Shown piece after piece: positions 32,761-44,019 of a DNA stretch of 64,000 nt. Position 1 is the first letter of the stretch; each line of letters opens with the position of its first letter. Both the position numbers and the translations under genes were made by a program. Under the pieces are notes generated by a model. The model ran no database searches, was not told the origin of the DNA, and saw nothing but the letters and a program-made list of their open reading frames with translations. The stretch covers positions 124,001 through 188,000 of the forward strand of contig OW569349.1 of the NCBI GenBank assembly GCA_937625935.1. Direction: 5' to 3'. The stretch comes from Tetramitus jugosus. Lineage: Eukaryota > Heterolobosea > Eutetramitea > Acrasida > Vahlkampfiidae.

Positions 32761-35700
32761 TTAGATTTGCAATCCTGCAGCATTCAAGTAGCCTTGCAAT
32801 TGTTGTTGCTGGGTTGTCAATAGTGAATTGATGCCATGCATGATGAGTTGCTTGGTGTTGTTGTCAGCAGAGCTCAGAGTTGAATGGAGAACTTGTGCCA
32901 AGTGGATCCGTGCATCTTGGACATCACTGGCAGGATCTTGCTCAGATTTGGAAGCAAAAGACAATTTTGCAAAAGCAACCTTGTAGCCGGCACCAGACTC
33001 ATCTTGAACAAAAGAAGGTGCTTCTTGCTCTTCCTCCTCGATGATATCTTGTTGCACATTCTCTGGCACTTCCAGCAGGTTCAAATTCTCCTTGAGCAAC
33101 AGAGAGATTGTATTTCCAGCATCAGGTGAAGCAAGGTACAATGGTTCAAATGTTAATCTGGTCAATGCAACAGAGCATGTCTTTCTTTCCTTCTTGCCTG
33201 ATATCTTTGGAAGACCTGCCAACCACACGTTCTTTAGAATTTGAGAGAAAAGACCGGCTTGAATACCCTCAATGACAGAAATGATTGATGACGCTCTGTG
33301 CTTAATTGTAAACAGAGAGAAGAACAAAACCAAGCATCTCTGGAATTTGATCGTCTTTCTGGTTTGTAGTCTTGCAAACAAGATGGAGAAGATTTGGTTA
33401 AAACTTGCGCTGATGATGTCCTTTGGAGCATGCAGAATAACAGCATCTAGGATAACAAATCCATGGTGGTCGTGACTCTTCGTGTTCACAAGCTTTCTAA
33501 AGATTCCAAGGACCTTATGCAAGTTTTCTTGCTTCATAATTTCAACTTTGTCCTTGGCCAAAAATCCAGTGACCATGTTGACAAGACCAGGAATATTACC
33601 TTCGTTGGACCACAAATTAAAGTCCAAAATTCGAGGCAGAAGCTGTTGGTACTTATCTGGGATTGGAGCTGGTCGCAACTCTAAGAGTTGAGAGAAGATT
33701 TGGAACACATATGGAGTAAACTCTTGAATATCACTCTCGAGAATACTCATAAAGGCTGGGAATAGCGCATTTTCGAATGCCTCAACAAATTGCGGATTAA
33801 ACTTAATTACCGTAGCATAGGACTCGAAAATAAAATGGTTGAAGATAGGGTTCCTGATGTTCTTACAAACAGCAGCCAGAATCGATGTAATCTTCTCAAT
33901 ATATACTCCCATTAATTGTGCCATCTCCTCCCTCAATACAGCAGTAACTCTCATAATCGCTTTCATAATATATTCGTTTTCAGTTGATGATTCGTACTGC
34001 AAAGCACTAAACAAGTTGGTCAGCAATTGTTGAGTGTATTGCTTAATGTCGTCCTTTGTATATCTGGATTGTGTTTTTTGATCAGGAGTTGTGTCCTTCA
34101 CACTCAACATCTTCTCAATGCACCATGCAGCGTAAGTATGGACAACTCTTTCCTTTGATGTCAACACATTGACGACCAATGGGAAGAATTGGTGGAACAG
34201 TTCCTTTGATAAATGTTGTCTAAAGATACACAAGAACTTTAGCGCATCAGCCTTCACAATAGGCAAGCTATTGACATCTCGATTGGACAGTTGAGGCAAA
34301 ATTTGATTCAACAAGAAATCGTGAACAGGTACCAATGGATTGATTTGAGTGGCACCTTTACCTCGTGTTTGTCCCTTGACTGACAAGGCTGTGACCAAGT
34401 AGATTGCTACATCCAATGGTTGCCAATTATCAGGACTAGCCTGACCCAACAATTCGCCAACCTTACGAACAAAGATATTGGTCACTTGTGATTCGTAGTG
34501 GATACAGAGGCCTCTGATCAATTCACTCGCAGCTCTTCTTCTCGTCTCACTATCTGATCCTTCAATGTCTCTTCTGATGTATTCGATTGGGTCGTCCTCA
34601 AACATTTCAATATCATCTTCTCTCAGTGTTACATTCGGTACGATAATGCGTTCGCAAATGGTTGTAATGGTTTGTTCGTTGAGGAATGATTGCTTTCCAC
34701 CTCTGCTAATGGTTGTCAGGAAGGAGAGAGCCTTTGAAACAAACTAATTGATCACGAAAAAAATAACATAAAAACAAGCAGGTGTGAGAACAACAATACA
34801 AGAAGGAAAAATGCAAAATGGTTTCGAGAAAGACATACGCGATCGTGCTTCACAGTCAGTGACGCCTTGGACAAGAGATCCCAGATATCAGCAGCAAATT
34901 GAGGCAACAGTTTCTCAAATTCCTCATCATACTTTTCCAAATACAAGTTCACAATTTCAGTGATCAATGACTTGCTAATGTCCAACAAGCCTGCTTCACT
35001 ATCGTCATCACTCGTCTCTACAAACACGTTGGAGTAGATGAGGATACCGTGAAACATGGAGAAGAACTCGTTCATGTGATCTTCGAAAAACTCTGGCAAA
35101 TCAACCCAGTTCAACGAATAAAAAATTTGAAGCAAGAGATTAATATTGTCGAAAATGAGCTTGATAACAGCTTCGTTTTGAGAGAATTGAGCATTGTTCA
35201 ATGTTTGATAAAATGAGGTAAACAATTGAAGCATTGGTTGAGCAAATTGTCCAACAATGTACACCAATTCATTCTCAATCTCATCTGTCTTGCTCTGATC
35301 TCTATACTTTTTGAAGATTGAGTTTGCAGTGAGCAATAGGCATCGAATCACTTGAAAATCATTGGTTGCCATTTTGCTGATCAATTCCTGCTCATCACAA
35401 CAAGTCATTTAGAAAAAAAAAAGCGCGTGTGAGCACACAAACACATGACATGAAAAACAAACAATAAAGGTACACTCCAAGTTGAGACATACAGGCAACA
35501 ATTGAGGCCACTTTTGATGGAAATCATATTCACAAATAATCGAAATCATTCCTGACATTTGAGTTTGAATGTTACCAGTTGTCGACAGCATCAAATCCAA
35601 TGCATTTTGTTTGATTTGAGCTCTCTCTGGTTCCTTCAATTCATCTTCATTCTCCCACTTTGTTCTCACAAAGTTCTTTAGTGCGAGTGCACCTGACAAT

Positions 35701-35997
35701 CGTATCTGAGGTGGTATGGACTGATTCTTGACCACTGCCATGAGAACAAGGGAATAATTGGGTGTTTTTTCTGCTCCTTTCAATTGTGCTTCAGCTATAC
35801 ATGTGATTATGAATTGTTTTGTGTGTGAGTGAGTGAGTGAATGACATGTATTGATGTTGAGATCAAAACGAATTCGAATGATCGATCATAGCTAAAAATA
35901 ACAACAACATACCATTCTTTCTCACTGTTGGATCAGGGTTGAGTGTGTGCTCGAGCAGTTGTGCTAACTGCATCACGTGCTCTGTTGGGACTTGCAT
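32761..35997 (-). CDS. CSE1: Exportin-2 (CSE1/CAS), importin-alpha re-exporter
   Basis: HEAT-repeat exportin that returns importin-alpha to the cytoplasm with RanGTP. Exons on the minus strand are 35997..35913, 35794..35493, 35387..34839 and 34743..32761; all three introns (118, 105 and 95 bases) have GTATGT donors. The product is 972 residues, the same size as human CSE1L (971). The importin-beta N-terminal domain covers about 5-110 (LEHTLNPDPTVRKNAEAQLK, then IRLSGALALKNFVRTKW). The Cse1 core has KWPQLLP, VKHDRFVSKAL and the hallmark FEDDPIEYIRRDIEGSD (about 360-380) with RRRAASELIRGLC. The CAS C-terminal domain fills the rest. Every splice junction falls inside a conserved helix and keeps frame, so the model is firm. 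Confidence 0.96.
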
Positions 35998-36198
35998 TCG
36001 ATCTTTGTGTATTGTTTTTGTTTTTTCTTTGCTCAATGTTGTTTTCCTCCAACGATGAAGATCAATTTTCGTCCACTTTTCTCCGCTTATTTCAAAAAAC
36101 AAATTGAAGTTTGAGGTTCGGAAAGTTTTGTGACAACGCCAAATACAACAGATGTGGTATCGACGTGTGGTTTTTAATTTTCCTCAAAGTTTATCTGT

Positions 36199-39041
36199 TC
36201 AATCTTTACAGTCAACTTTCCATTCCTCCACAATCCCATCAGGTCCGATTATCGTTGTTTCGGACTCGGATTCTTTCTGTTCGGTTGTGGCAGGTTCTGT
36301 GGGAGTTGACTCAATTGAAAGTTTGGTGGTTAGTGAATAACTCTTTTGATTAATTTCTGTTTGAACATGAATGGCTTCTTGGGTTTTGTTAGTAGCCATC
36401 AATTGTTCATGTTCTGATAGTGCTAGAAGTTGTCGCTCCTCTTCAGTCGTTTTATGCATATTGTCAATCGTTGGCTCGAGAGAAAATTCTAAGTCGATTT
36501 TCTTTTTAGCTCTGTACTTTGTTTTTGAAGATTGAATTCTTTGGATTAGTGGTGCTGCTTCATGAGAAACAGTTACCTGAGTAGGATCTGACGAGTATCT
36601 AGTTGTAGAGTCCAAGTTAGCGTGTTTCGACTTTGGGAATTTGAGTGGCTGAGGACGATATTTAGCAATGTACTTCCTCCAAAATCTTTGAATCTGTTTA
36701 GCAGCTAAATCTTTTCTTTGATGGTCCTGTTCTTTCTGGTACTTCTTTACCAGATATTGCCTTGCATTATTCTGTCGCTCAAGCTTCTCCTTCTCCAATT
36801 GCTTTAATCTTTCTCTGTCCTTTCGAGCAAATAGTTCCTCCTGATTCTTTTTGAACTCTTCTATCTGCTGTTTCTCCTTTTCTCTTTTCTTCCTATCGGA
36901 TTCTTTTCTCCTTCTTTCCTTTTCTTCTTTGGCTCTCTTCTCTTCTAGTTCTTCTTGATGTTTTCTTTCCAACTCTCTCTTCTGCTGAAGTTTATACTCT
37001 AGTATTTTCTGGTTCAATTCCTTTTGTCTCTTTTCTCGTTGTAACATTTGTATAAAATCCCATTCTCTTTTCAGTTTGTCCTGCTTCTTCTTTTCCAGTT
37101 CTATTTGCATTTTGTGATGTTGTATGGCCGAGGAAACACCCTTCTTCTCATCCAATCCACTTACAGGTGGTCCATGATCTATTCTTGCCATTCTTCTCGC
37201 TTCTTTCCTCTTCCAATGTAGCTTTCTTCTTTTGTTGTTTTTCTCAACCATCTTCGATTTTGCTGCTCCTGAAATCACTTCATCGATCATCTCCTCAATC
37301 ATATTGAGACAAAACAACGCTGTGGCCCTTTGATTATGTGAGAATTTCGTGAAGAACCTTTTCTCAGAACATTTAGGTCCAGAGAACCTTTTTGTTCTGT
37401 CAGAATATCGCCTGTTCTCAAGCGCCGAAGTTCCATCCCCTTGATGGATAGTCTGGTTGCATTCTTCAAGATAAATCCCAACCGAAGAAGTTATAATATC
37501 ATTCAAAATTTCAGAGATTATCTTTTGAGGATCCTCATGCTCCTCTGATAGAATGGAATTTGTTGATATCTTCCCTTCCCTGTTGCACAAACTGAGTTCT
37601 TCTAGATATGTTGATGAACCCTCTTTTCGCTTAGTCCTCTTGTATTGATTTCGAAACTTTTTCTTAATTCGCTCTTCTCTCTCTAATTGCTTCTCTTTCT
37701 CCACTCTCTCAGCTTCTAATTTCTCTCTTCGTTCTTTCTGAATTCTACCAATTTCAAGTCTTCTCAAACGTAGCAACTTTTTTCTTGGCTCAAGTGAGGA
37801 GTTGATGCTACTAGTGTCTCTTCTTCGCTCCGAACAAGTGGTTGGTAGAGGTTCGCTTTTTGTTGAGTGATTATCTTCAGGGATTTTACCCTCTGAAGTC
37901 CTCATTATTTGTGGCAATTTAGTAATCTCGTACCTATCATCCATCTCCTTTTTTGAACGGATATGAGTGAGAACATCATAATGTCTCTCGACTTGATCGG
38001 GAGGATATTGAACGTCTTCAATCCATGTATGAATCCCGGGGTAAGAGTTAATGACTGGGATTTGTTCGATAGTGCCTAACTTCGACACTCCCAATTGATT
38101 TGAAACTTTCATCAATGAGATGTCATCATAGCCATGCATTGAGTAAAACCTTATCTGAGTGTCTTGGATGATATCACACAGGTCTTCGTTGATTGACTCG
38201 ATACCTAAATGAATAATCTTTTGAATGAGGGTAGTTAATAACCGTTTATCAAATGGAGATCTAAATTCATTCTGATCCCCAATTTGATATGTGCTTCTCA
38301 AGGTGGTGGTTATAAAATCTGAAAAGAAGGTTCTTAATTGGTGATTGGCTGAGAACTTCTTAACAAGAACGCTCAAGATTGTCAAGGAGCAGTCAAACAA
38401 CATATTGTCTTTGACACAGATTGTTAAGAATCGATCGGCTAGTAGTATGGCGTCGTGAATGTTTAAAGCTTCATCACAAACAACGGCCATCAAAAACTGA
38501 AAATCTTCCATAGTTAATCTAGTATTCATTGAAGTCCTAGAGTTTGACATGAATTAGTTTGGCAGAATCTCCGATGAGAAAAGTGCTCTCCCTCTATCAT
38601 CACATACTCTAAAAAACATTTGATGAGTCTCGTTACTGGAAAATACTCCATCGAATGCAACATTCCGATAAAATGAGAAGTCAATTGGTTTCGAATGAAG
38701 TCGTCAGAGAAATGGTAGGATAAACTCGTTAAGAGAATGGTGTAGATATGCTGATAGTTCCTATCCCTGCTTATTATTAACTCTCGCATTACTTCGAACA
38801 GAGCTTCATGAATGGGATACAACTGAGAGATATCGTTTTTCAACACTATAGCTTTTTCAATGGATGAGAAGACAATTTCGATTGCTGATTGATCAAACGC
38901 CAATTCCTCCGTGTTTAAACTCCAAATGTACTCCACAATGGTTAACATATTTTCTTTCACTTCCACCTCTTTCATCTCATTCACCTTCACTAGAATGTGT
39001 TCGATGATTAAAGAAATGGTCTGGTAGGGTTCTCTTCTCAT
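36199..39041 (-). CDS. Large helical protein with coiled coil and IQ motif
   Basis: 923 residues. Exons on the minus strand are 39041..38608 and 38536..36199; intron 38537..38607 has donor GTATGT and acceptor TCTAG, and joins two helix-rich segments in frame. Residues about 1-270 are helical and may be an ARM/MIF4G-like fold. Then come two highly charged Lys/Glu/Arg coiled-coil stretches (about 365-425 and 590-745), and an IQ calmodulin-binding motif (AAKQIQRFWRKYIAKYR) at about 745. The tail is Ser/Thr/Glu-rich. Proteins of this build are often cytoskeletal or ciliary, but no family is recognised, so the function is unknown. Confidence 0.78.
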
Positions 39042-39928
39042 TTTTGGTTTTTGTCAGGGTTTAATCGGTTTTTCAACCCATAAAATCCTTGAATTTTTCA
39101 TTCTTAATTGAACGTTCAGTGATGACACCATCTCTATCTCATAAAGACTTTCTGAGCTGAGAACAACCTTAAATCAGTTTCACGGACATAGTCCCGTTTT
39201 AAGATAACAAAAGGAACAAACAAGTTTGGATATCAAGGGCCGCGAAGTAAGTAGATGTCTCAAGAAACAAACTGAAGCCTTGTTCCGATAGTTACTTCGA
39301 TCATCGGTATTGCAAAAAATGCTCATTTGTTTCTTAAGACGAACAACAGGTGAAATTTTAAGAATGTTAAATTACAGGAAGATTGCCAAAGTGATCCAAA
39401 CTCGATATGACCTTCAAAAGTGGTATCATTCAATGAGACTTCGACTGTTGATTCACATTGTTAGCACCGAATTGAACACAACATATCAGGTGCATATCAT
39501 CGTGTATCACGATATGAGTGAGAGCTTGGAGACGTTGCGGATGCAGATGCATCCAAACAAGCTCGAACTCTTTGTCAGGTAGCCGAGACGATATTGAAGA
39601 ACACGAAAATGGTTGCTAACTCCAGAGTGCCTACCAAATGTCCAAAGGTGCACTTCTGTGCCATCGGGCTATTCTTCAATCTCCAAGGCAAGACTAATCA
39701 ACAGATGGTCAAGAAAAGGCTATTGCTAGAAGAGCCAATGAACGTCTCCAAGTCTTGAATCATTAGACCCAGCAATTGCTGTGCCAGTGGATGAATAAGG
39801 AGCTGCATCAAACAAAGGGATTCATTTATGTCATCAGATTCAGGAGCTGTTTCTCTCCAGGAATGTAAGATAGTCATATGTCGAGATTCGCAATGTTGGT
39901 TGCAAGTCGCTGCAATGGAACACAAAAA
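39042..39928. other. Gene-poor stretch with decayed coding-like pieces
   Basis: No intact gene is supported. A plus-strand frame (39310..39582) ends in an amino-acid pattern that looks protein-like (LLIHIVSTELNTTYQVHIIV), and a minus-strand frame (39698..39925) follows directly downstream of a LINE fragment. Neither has an ATG-to-stop organisation with recognisable domains. Both could be remnants of genes or of the retroelements next door. Confidence 0.35.
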
Positions 39929-40470
39929 TCATAAAGGAGTGCTAGGGTCACACTGCATCTCTTCGCTACTGGGTCCCATTAACCCTGCTAAGATTTCTTC
40001 GGTGGTTCGACTTGGGCTTAGTGGTACCAATTTCCCGTCATCGTATACCCCTTCATCGAACCATATCATTAGCTTGGCTGGTCTCATAAACTCCAGCATG
40101 TCCAATTTGGCTTTAAATTCCTCAACCAGTTCTTTTCTTACCCTTTTGGCTTCAATCTTTCTAGGCCAAAAGGACACTTTAGAAATTCATTCCACTCTTT
40201 TTCTATCTGTAATTCAGCCTCCAATATCCATTCAGGAACTGATTCTATCGATTTTGCCCTCACGAAGTGTTCCACCTTCTCTGACATTTGGGTTGCTCAA
40301 AACTTTGTCACCCACAGACACTTCCGAGTGTCATTCGGTGTTTGCAGCTCCTTCCATCTCTTCAAGGTTTACCAAGAATTTTCAGATAAGCTCTTGTCCT
40401 AGAGTAGCTTGCTGGGTCAATGCCCTTCAACTGAACTTCCTCCTTCCTCTTATGGGATGAGATATTGCTC
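39926..40470 (-). mobile_element. Decayed LINE-type retrotransposon 3' fragment, copy 2
   Basis: On the minus strand the sequence codes, across a frameshift, for EWNEFLKCPFGLERLK and then KELVEEFKAKLDMLEF, WFDEGVYDDGKLVPL and TTEEILAGLMG. These align to copy 1 at 40.7-41.2 kb (NNFLKRPFGLERLWF, SKLVEELKVKLDKLSL, WFEDVLYVSGKI, TPEGTLEGLME). Between FGLERL and KELVEE about 180 bases present in copy 1, including the zinc-knuckle, are missing, and the reading frame changes there. Stop codons interrupt the upstream part. Boundaries are approximate. Confidence 0.65.
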
Positions 40471-40477
40471 GATTTTT

Positions 40478-41243
40478 TTTCCATACAACGTTTGTTGCCA
40501 CTTTATTCTATACACTACTTACTGTGAGTCATGATTCCACTCGTCACCGTCTGAGCAGTGTTTCACTCCTCTGCGCGACAGAGTTAATACATATCTTGTA
40601 TAGTGCCTTGATGCACGACCTCTTGATTGAGTCAATGACTCCTTATCTTTTGCTCTGCTTCTCTGCTCTTCTTACCAGAGAGCTTCATTTCGTCCAGGAG
40701 TTCCTCCTAGAAATCTCCTTCATTTTCCATCAGTCCCTCCAGCGTACCTTCAGGTGTTCGCTTAACATTTCGTGGTTGTATCTTTCCACTCACATACAAA
40801 ACATCCTCGAACCATATAGGGGCCTTGACAGAGTCTGGCAGACTCAACTTGTCCAGCTTCACCTTCAGCTCTTCAACCAACTTGCTTCTTGCAATTCTTG
40901 CGAGTTCGCACTCCACGAGTAGATGCACAATGGTTTCTGGAGCTTTGCAACAGTGTGTGCAAGTGACATCGAACAGAGGATTGTACAACTGTCGAACGAC
41001 AGTCCGTGTGTGGAGAGTTCCACTTCTCACCTGATGATAGAACCAAAGTCTTTCTAGACCAAATGGGCGCTTGAGAAAGTTATTCCTCTCCTTATCTTGC
41101 TGCAATGCAACCTCATGTTTTGAGATAGTATCACTCCTACTCATTGAGAAGTGATCAGCCAGTTCCTTCCTGACGTTATCCTCAACAAGCCCTCTACCAC
41201 TTACAGACACTGAGACCTTTTGCTGCACGGTTCTCCGAGCCAC
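40478..41243 (-). mobile_element. 5'-truncated LINE-type retrotransposon fragment with zf-RVT domain, copy 1
   Basis: A 178-codon open frame (41243..40707) without an ATG start codes for the C-terminus of a non-LTR retrotransposon polyprotein. LWFYHQVRSGTLHTRTVVRQ leads into CTHCCKAPETIVHLLVEC, the C-x2-C..ET..H-x4-C zinc-knuckle found after the reverse transcriptase in many LINEs (zf-RVT type). After the stop comes about 200 bases resembling a 3' UTR, containing AATAAA and then a run of eight A near 40480. Upstream of 41243 the frame is closed, consistent with the 5' truncation usual for LINE copies. No reverse transcriptase core remains. Confidence 0.68.
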
Positions 41244-41561
41244 ATTTCATCACATCGATATTGCTCGAGAAATTGAAGTTTTCGATGATAACAACGATCG
41301 GGCATGGTATAGCTGTTGTAGTCACCCCAAAAATCCAGTATCGGCACCCCTAAAAATTATCGACACACCGGGGAAAATTTTATCGGAACTTCATCAAAAA
41401 CCAATACAACAAACAACAAAACAACAACAATTCAACCCATCATACACTTGATAATCATGTGAAAATGATGATTTGTTGGCAACTCATTCTGGCTTCTGGT
41501 TGAGCAAAAAATCGGAGAAACAGGTGTGAGTGGAGTTTACAACCTAAAGCACTGTTTTGAT

Positions 41562-41899
41562 ATGGATATCGTCCCTCGACTCGATCATCATTATCAAGGG
41601 GCTCCAAGTAATGATGACAGACAATTGTCTGTCAAGATCATTGTTTTTTTTGTCCAGAGAGTTGGTTGGAAATTTTGCATAGGTCAAAGTATGAGAAAGT
41701 GCGTAGCGCCATTTACTAATCAAGTCGTTTCTTGTGTCTCCCTGTAATCGGTGGAACTGTAGGTCAGCGAGCCACCAAAGCGGCAAAAGTTGGGTTACAA
41801 AGATTGATGGGCGAGATACCTCAACGATTTTGGGAAAACACAGCCCGAATGAAAAGAGCAACCAAAGGTCATTTTTCCTCTAATTCTCTAATGGTATAA
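41562..41899 (+). CDS. Possible small two-exon gene, unknown product
   Basis: Tentative model: exons 41562..41688 and 41763..41899, intron of 74 bases with GTATGA donor and CTGTAG acceptor, 87 residues. The second exon reads smoothly (QRATKAAKVGLQRLMGEIPQ) and looks like protein, but no family is recognised and the first exon is unremarkable. The position between retroelement remains and a tRNA-like sequence means it could equally be decayed sequence. Confidence 0.22.
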
Positions 41900-42301
41900 T
41901 GTCCTGCATGGTAGAAGAGCGTACGTCTGTTTTTCAATCAGAAGGGTAGCAGCCTAGAGTTGCTACACACTCATCCTTCATCTTGGAAGCAGTAGGGAAC
42001 GCCTAGGAGGAAGTAAGTCGGGCAGGATTCGAGCTTTGCGGTAGCTACTGTGCGAAGGATCATACATCCCTCCGCCAAGACATACTGTTATACGATGTAG
42101 TTATCCTGCAATCAAGCAAAACAGACTGTTCATTTTGTTCATATTTTGAAGAGGTCAAATTGATTGCACTCATAAGATCGACGAGGGAGTTTTATTGAGA
42201 GTTCCCATCGGCTGAACAGAATTCAAACTGATTAGAATTCTCTAATACAATGTTTTTTGGTTGTATTGATCGAGGTGTGCCTATAATATTTGAAGGAGGT
42301 G

Positions 42302-42371
42302 TCGATAACAGATAGGGGTAGCATTCCAGACTGTCACTCTGGCGACCCGGGTTCGATTCCCGGTGCTCGAG
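42302..42371 (+). tRNA. tRNA-Asp(GTC), possibly degenerate
   Basis: The 3' half is a perfect tRNA: anticodon stem CCAGA/TCTGG around loop CTGTCAC (anticodon GTC, Asp), T stem CCGGG/CCCGG around TTCGATT (the internal B box), and an acceptor strand TGCTCGA. The 5' half is poor: TCGATAA pairs at only five of seven positions with the acceptor strand, and the D stem (GATA/GCAT) hardly pairs. A TTTT run follows four bases later. It may be a diverged gene, a pseudogene or a 3' half fused to other DNA. Confidence 0.5.
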
Positions 42372-42374
42372 ATC

Positions 42375-42378
42375 TTTT
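42375..42378 (+). terminator. Candidate RNA polymerase III terminator (TTTT)
   Basis: Four T residues directly follow the tRNA-Asp-like sequence, the minimum signal for RNA polymerase III termination. They lie 25 bases before the ATG of the RCC1 gene. Confidence 0.4.
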
Positions 42379-42403
42379 AGAATTCTTCTTGAAATAATCT
42401 CCA

Positions 42404-43836
42404 ATGTTCTTGAGTAAGTTCGCGAACACAGGAATGAGACAACCCAAGAAGGTTGAAGTGTTTGTCGCTGGAGTCATCACAACAAAAGTATTGGGTGGAT
42501 CTGAAGAGAACCATTCTCCCTCGAAGTTTACCCAACTTTCTCTTCAAGATCTGGATGGAACAATTGTTGATATTCAGGGAACAGACAACAATGTTTACAT
42601 TCTGACGAGCACTGGAAAACTGTACTCTTCTTATTCAATTTCAAAGCTCCACAAAGTTGCCAACTGCTCTATATACTTGGTTGAATCACTGTTCGATGTA
42701 TCCATAGAAGCCATTTACTGTGGTGGATTGTTTGTTCATGTCAAATCTCGAACAGGTCAATTGTACACAATGGGTGACAATGCAACTTATCAGCTTGGTT
42801 TAAGTTGCACACCAGATGCTGCATCTGAGAAATTTCTCCAGTTAGATATGGCGATGTTCGATGACATGACCATCATGACGAACAACAATTCAGATGATTT
42901 TTATCAACAGCGCTGTCCCATAGAGTTAGTGAGTAGTACGGACAGAACAGCCTTTTATTTGGCAAAAAATCGTAGAGAATTGTTTGCGAGTGGAGCCCTG
43001 GTGAATTCGACCGTTACTGAACCGATCCGACCAGTTCTGCCCTCGGCTGTCGTGTCTGAGCTTCAAGCACAACCAGAGTTGCACATCAAACAAATTACAT
43101 CGGGCAGTAAGCACACTCTTGTCTTATTCAGCAATAATAGAATCATGGGATTTGGACGGAATGATCACTCTCAACTGGGATATACAAGTTCAGGTGAATT
43201 AGGTCAGTGGATTTCATTTGATTTTGGAAGTCCGATTCGCTACTTGTATGCCGGTAGTTTTCATTCATTCTTCCTAACAGAAAACTCTACATTTTCATGT
43301 GGATACTCTAGTGATGGTCGATTGGGACACTCTGGCTCGAACCTTGGTCAAATCACTTGTTTCACAACCGATCCAACAACCAAGGAATCATCATTTTTCG
43401 TAGAAGACATTATTGGAGGAACTTCGACAATGTTTGTCGTGCGAGACAAGGAAAACAAACGCAGACTATTCAGCATAGGCAGGAATCACTATGGAGAGGC
43501 CGGTATAGGCAGCACAGGTCCCTTGTCTTCTGCTGTAGAAACAAAGGACCCACAGATTTGTTCACTCATTAATGATCCTTCATACACAATGAAGCACGCA
43601 TGTGGATACTACTTTCGATTTCTCTATTTTACAGGTAAGCTCTCTTCATTCGACGTCATTGTTGGTTTTCAAACTTGTTCATCTAACACGCTAATCTTAT
43701 GATCCATCGAGCAGCGAATGCAATGCAAGACCCTCTATTTTTCAAGCGACTTTATGCTGCAGTGCCCAAGCAACGATACACTGACATTTCCATCAGTTGT
43801 TCCTCCCATCATCTGCCAGATGAATACTACTACTAA
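42404..43836 (+). CDS. RCC1-repeat beta-propeller protein
   Basis: 450 residues from exons 42404..43634 and 43715..43836 (intron 80 bases, donor GTAAGC, the only one here without GTATG). The second exon adds ANAMQDPLFFKRLYAAVPKQ and a short tail. Several RCC1-type repeats are visible: GQLYTMGDNATYQLG, NRIMGFGRNDHSQLG, STFSCGYSSDGRLG and RRLFSIGRNHYGEAG, each with G(x)N..GQLG-like turns, consistent with a propeller. RCC1 itself is the Ran exchange factor, but many relatives bind other partners, and no chromatin or GEF-specific feature is seen. The start is uncertain: the ATG at 42404 lies only 33 bases after the tRNA-like sequence, and Met at 42434 is an alternative. Confidence 0.8.
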
Positions 43837-44019
43837 ATTCATGATCAAATCAATTCAATGTCAAGAGAGAATATCGATCAGCGTTTATGTTCATCCTTTT
43901 GTAACTTTTTTCGCTCCGCTTTTCCACACGACACGCACACACCAAAGAAATCCCGCGATTGCCACGACAATAACAGAAAAAAATCCACACACAAAACAAC
44001 ACAGAGTTAGCTGACACGA

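Noticed and set aside
39828-40460. 210-codon plus-strand open frame
   Set aside because: It is antisense to LINE fragment copy 2, whose minus-strand coding is supported by homology with copy 1.
41990-42060. Second tRNA-like B-box near 42035 (GGATTCGAGCT)
   Set aside because: No T stem, acceptor or anticodon arm can be formed around it on either strand.
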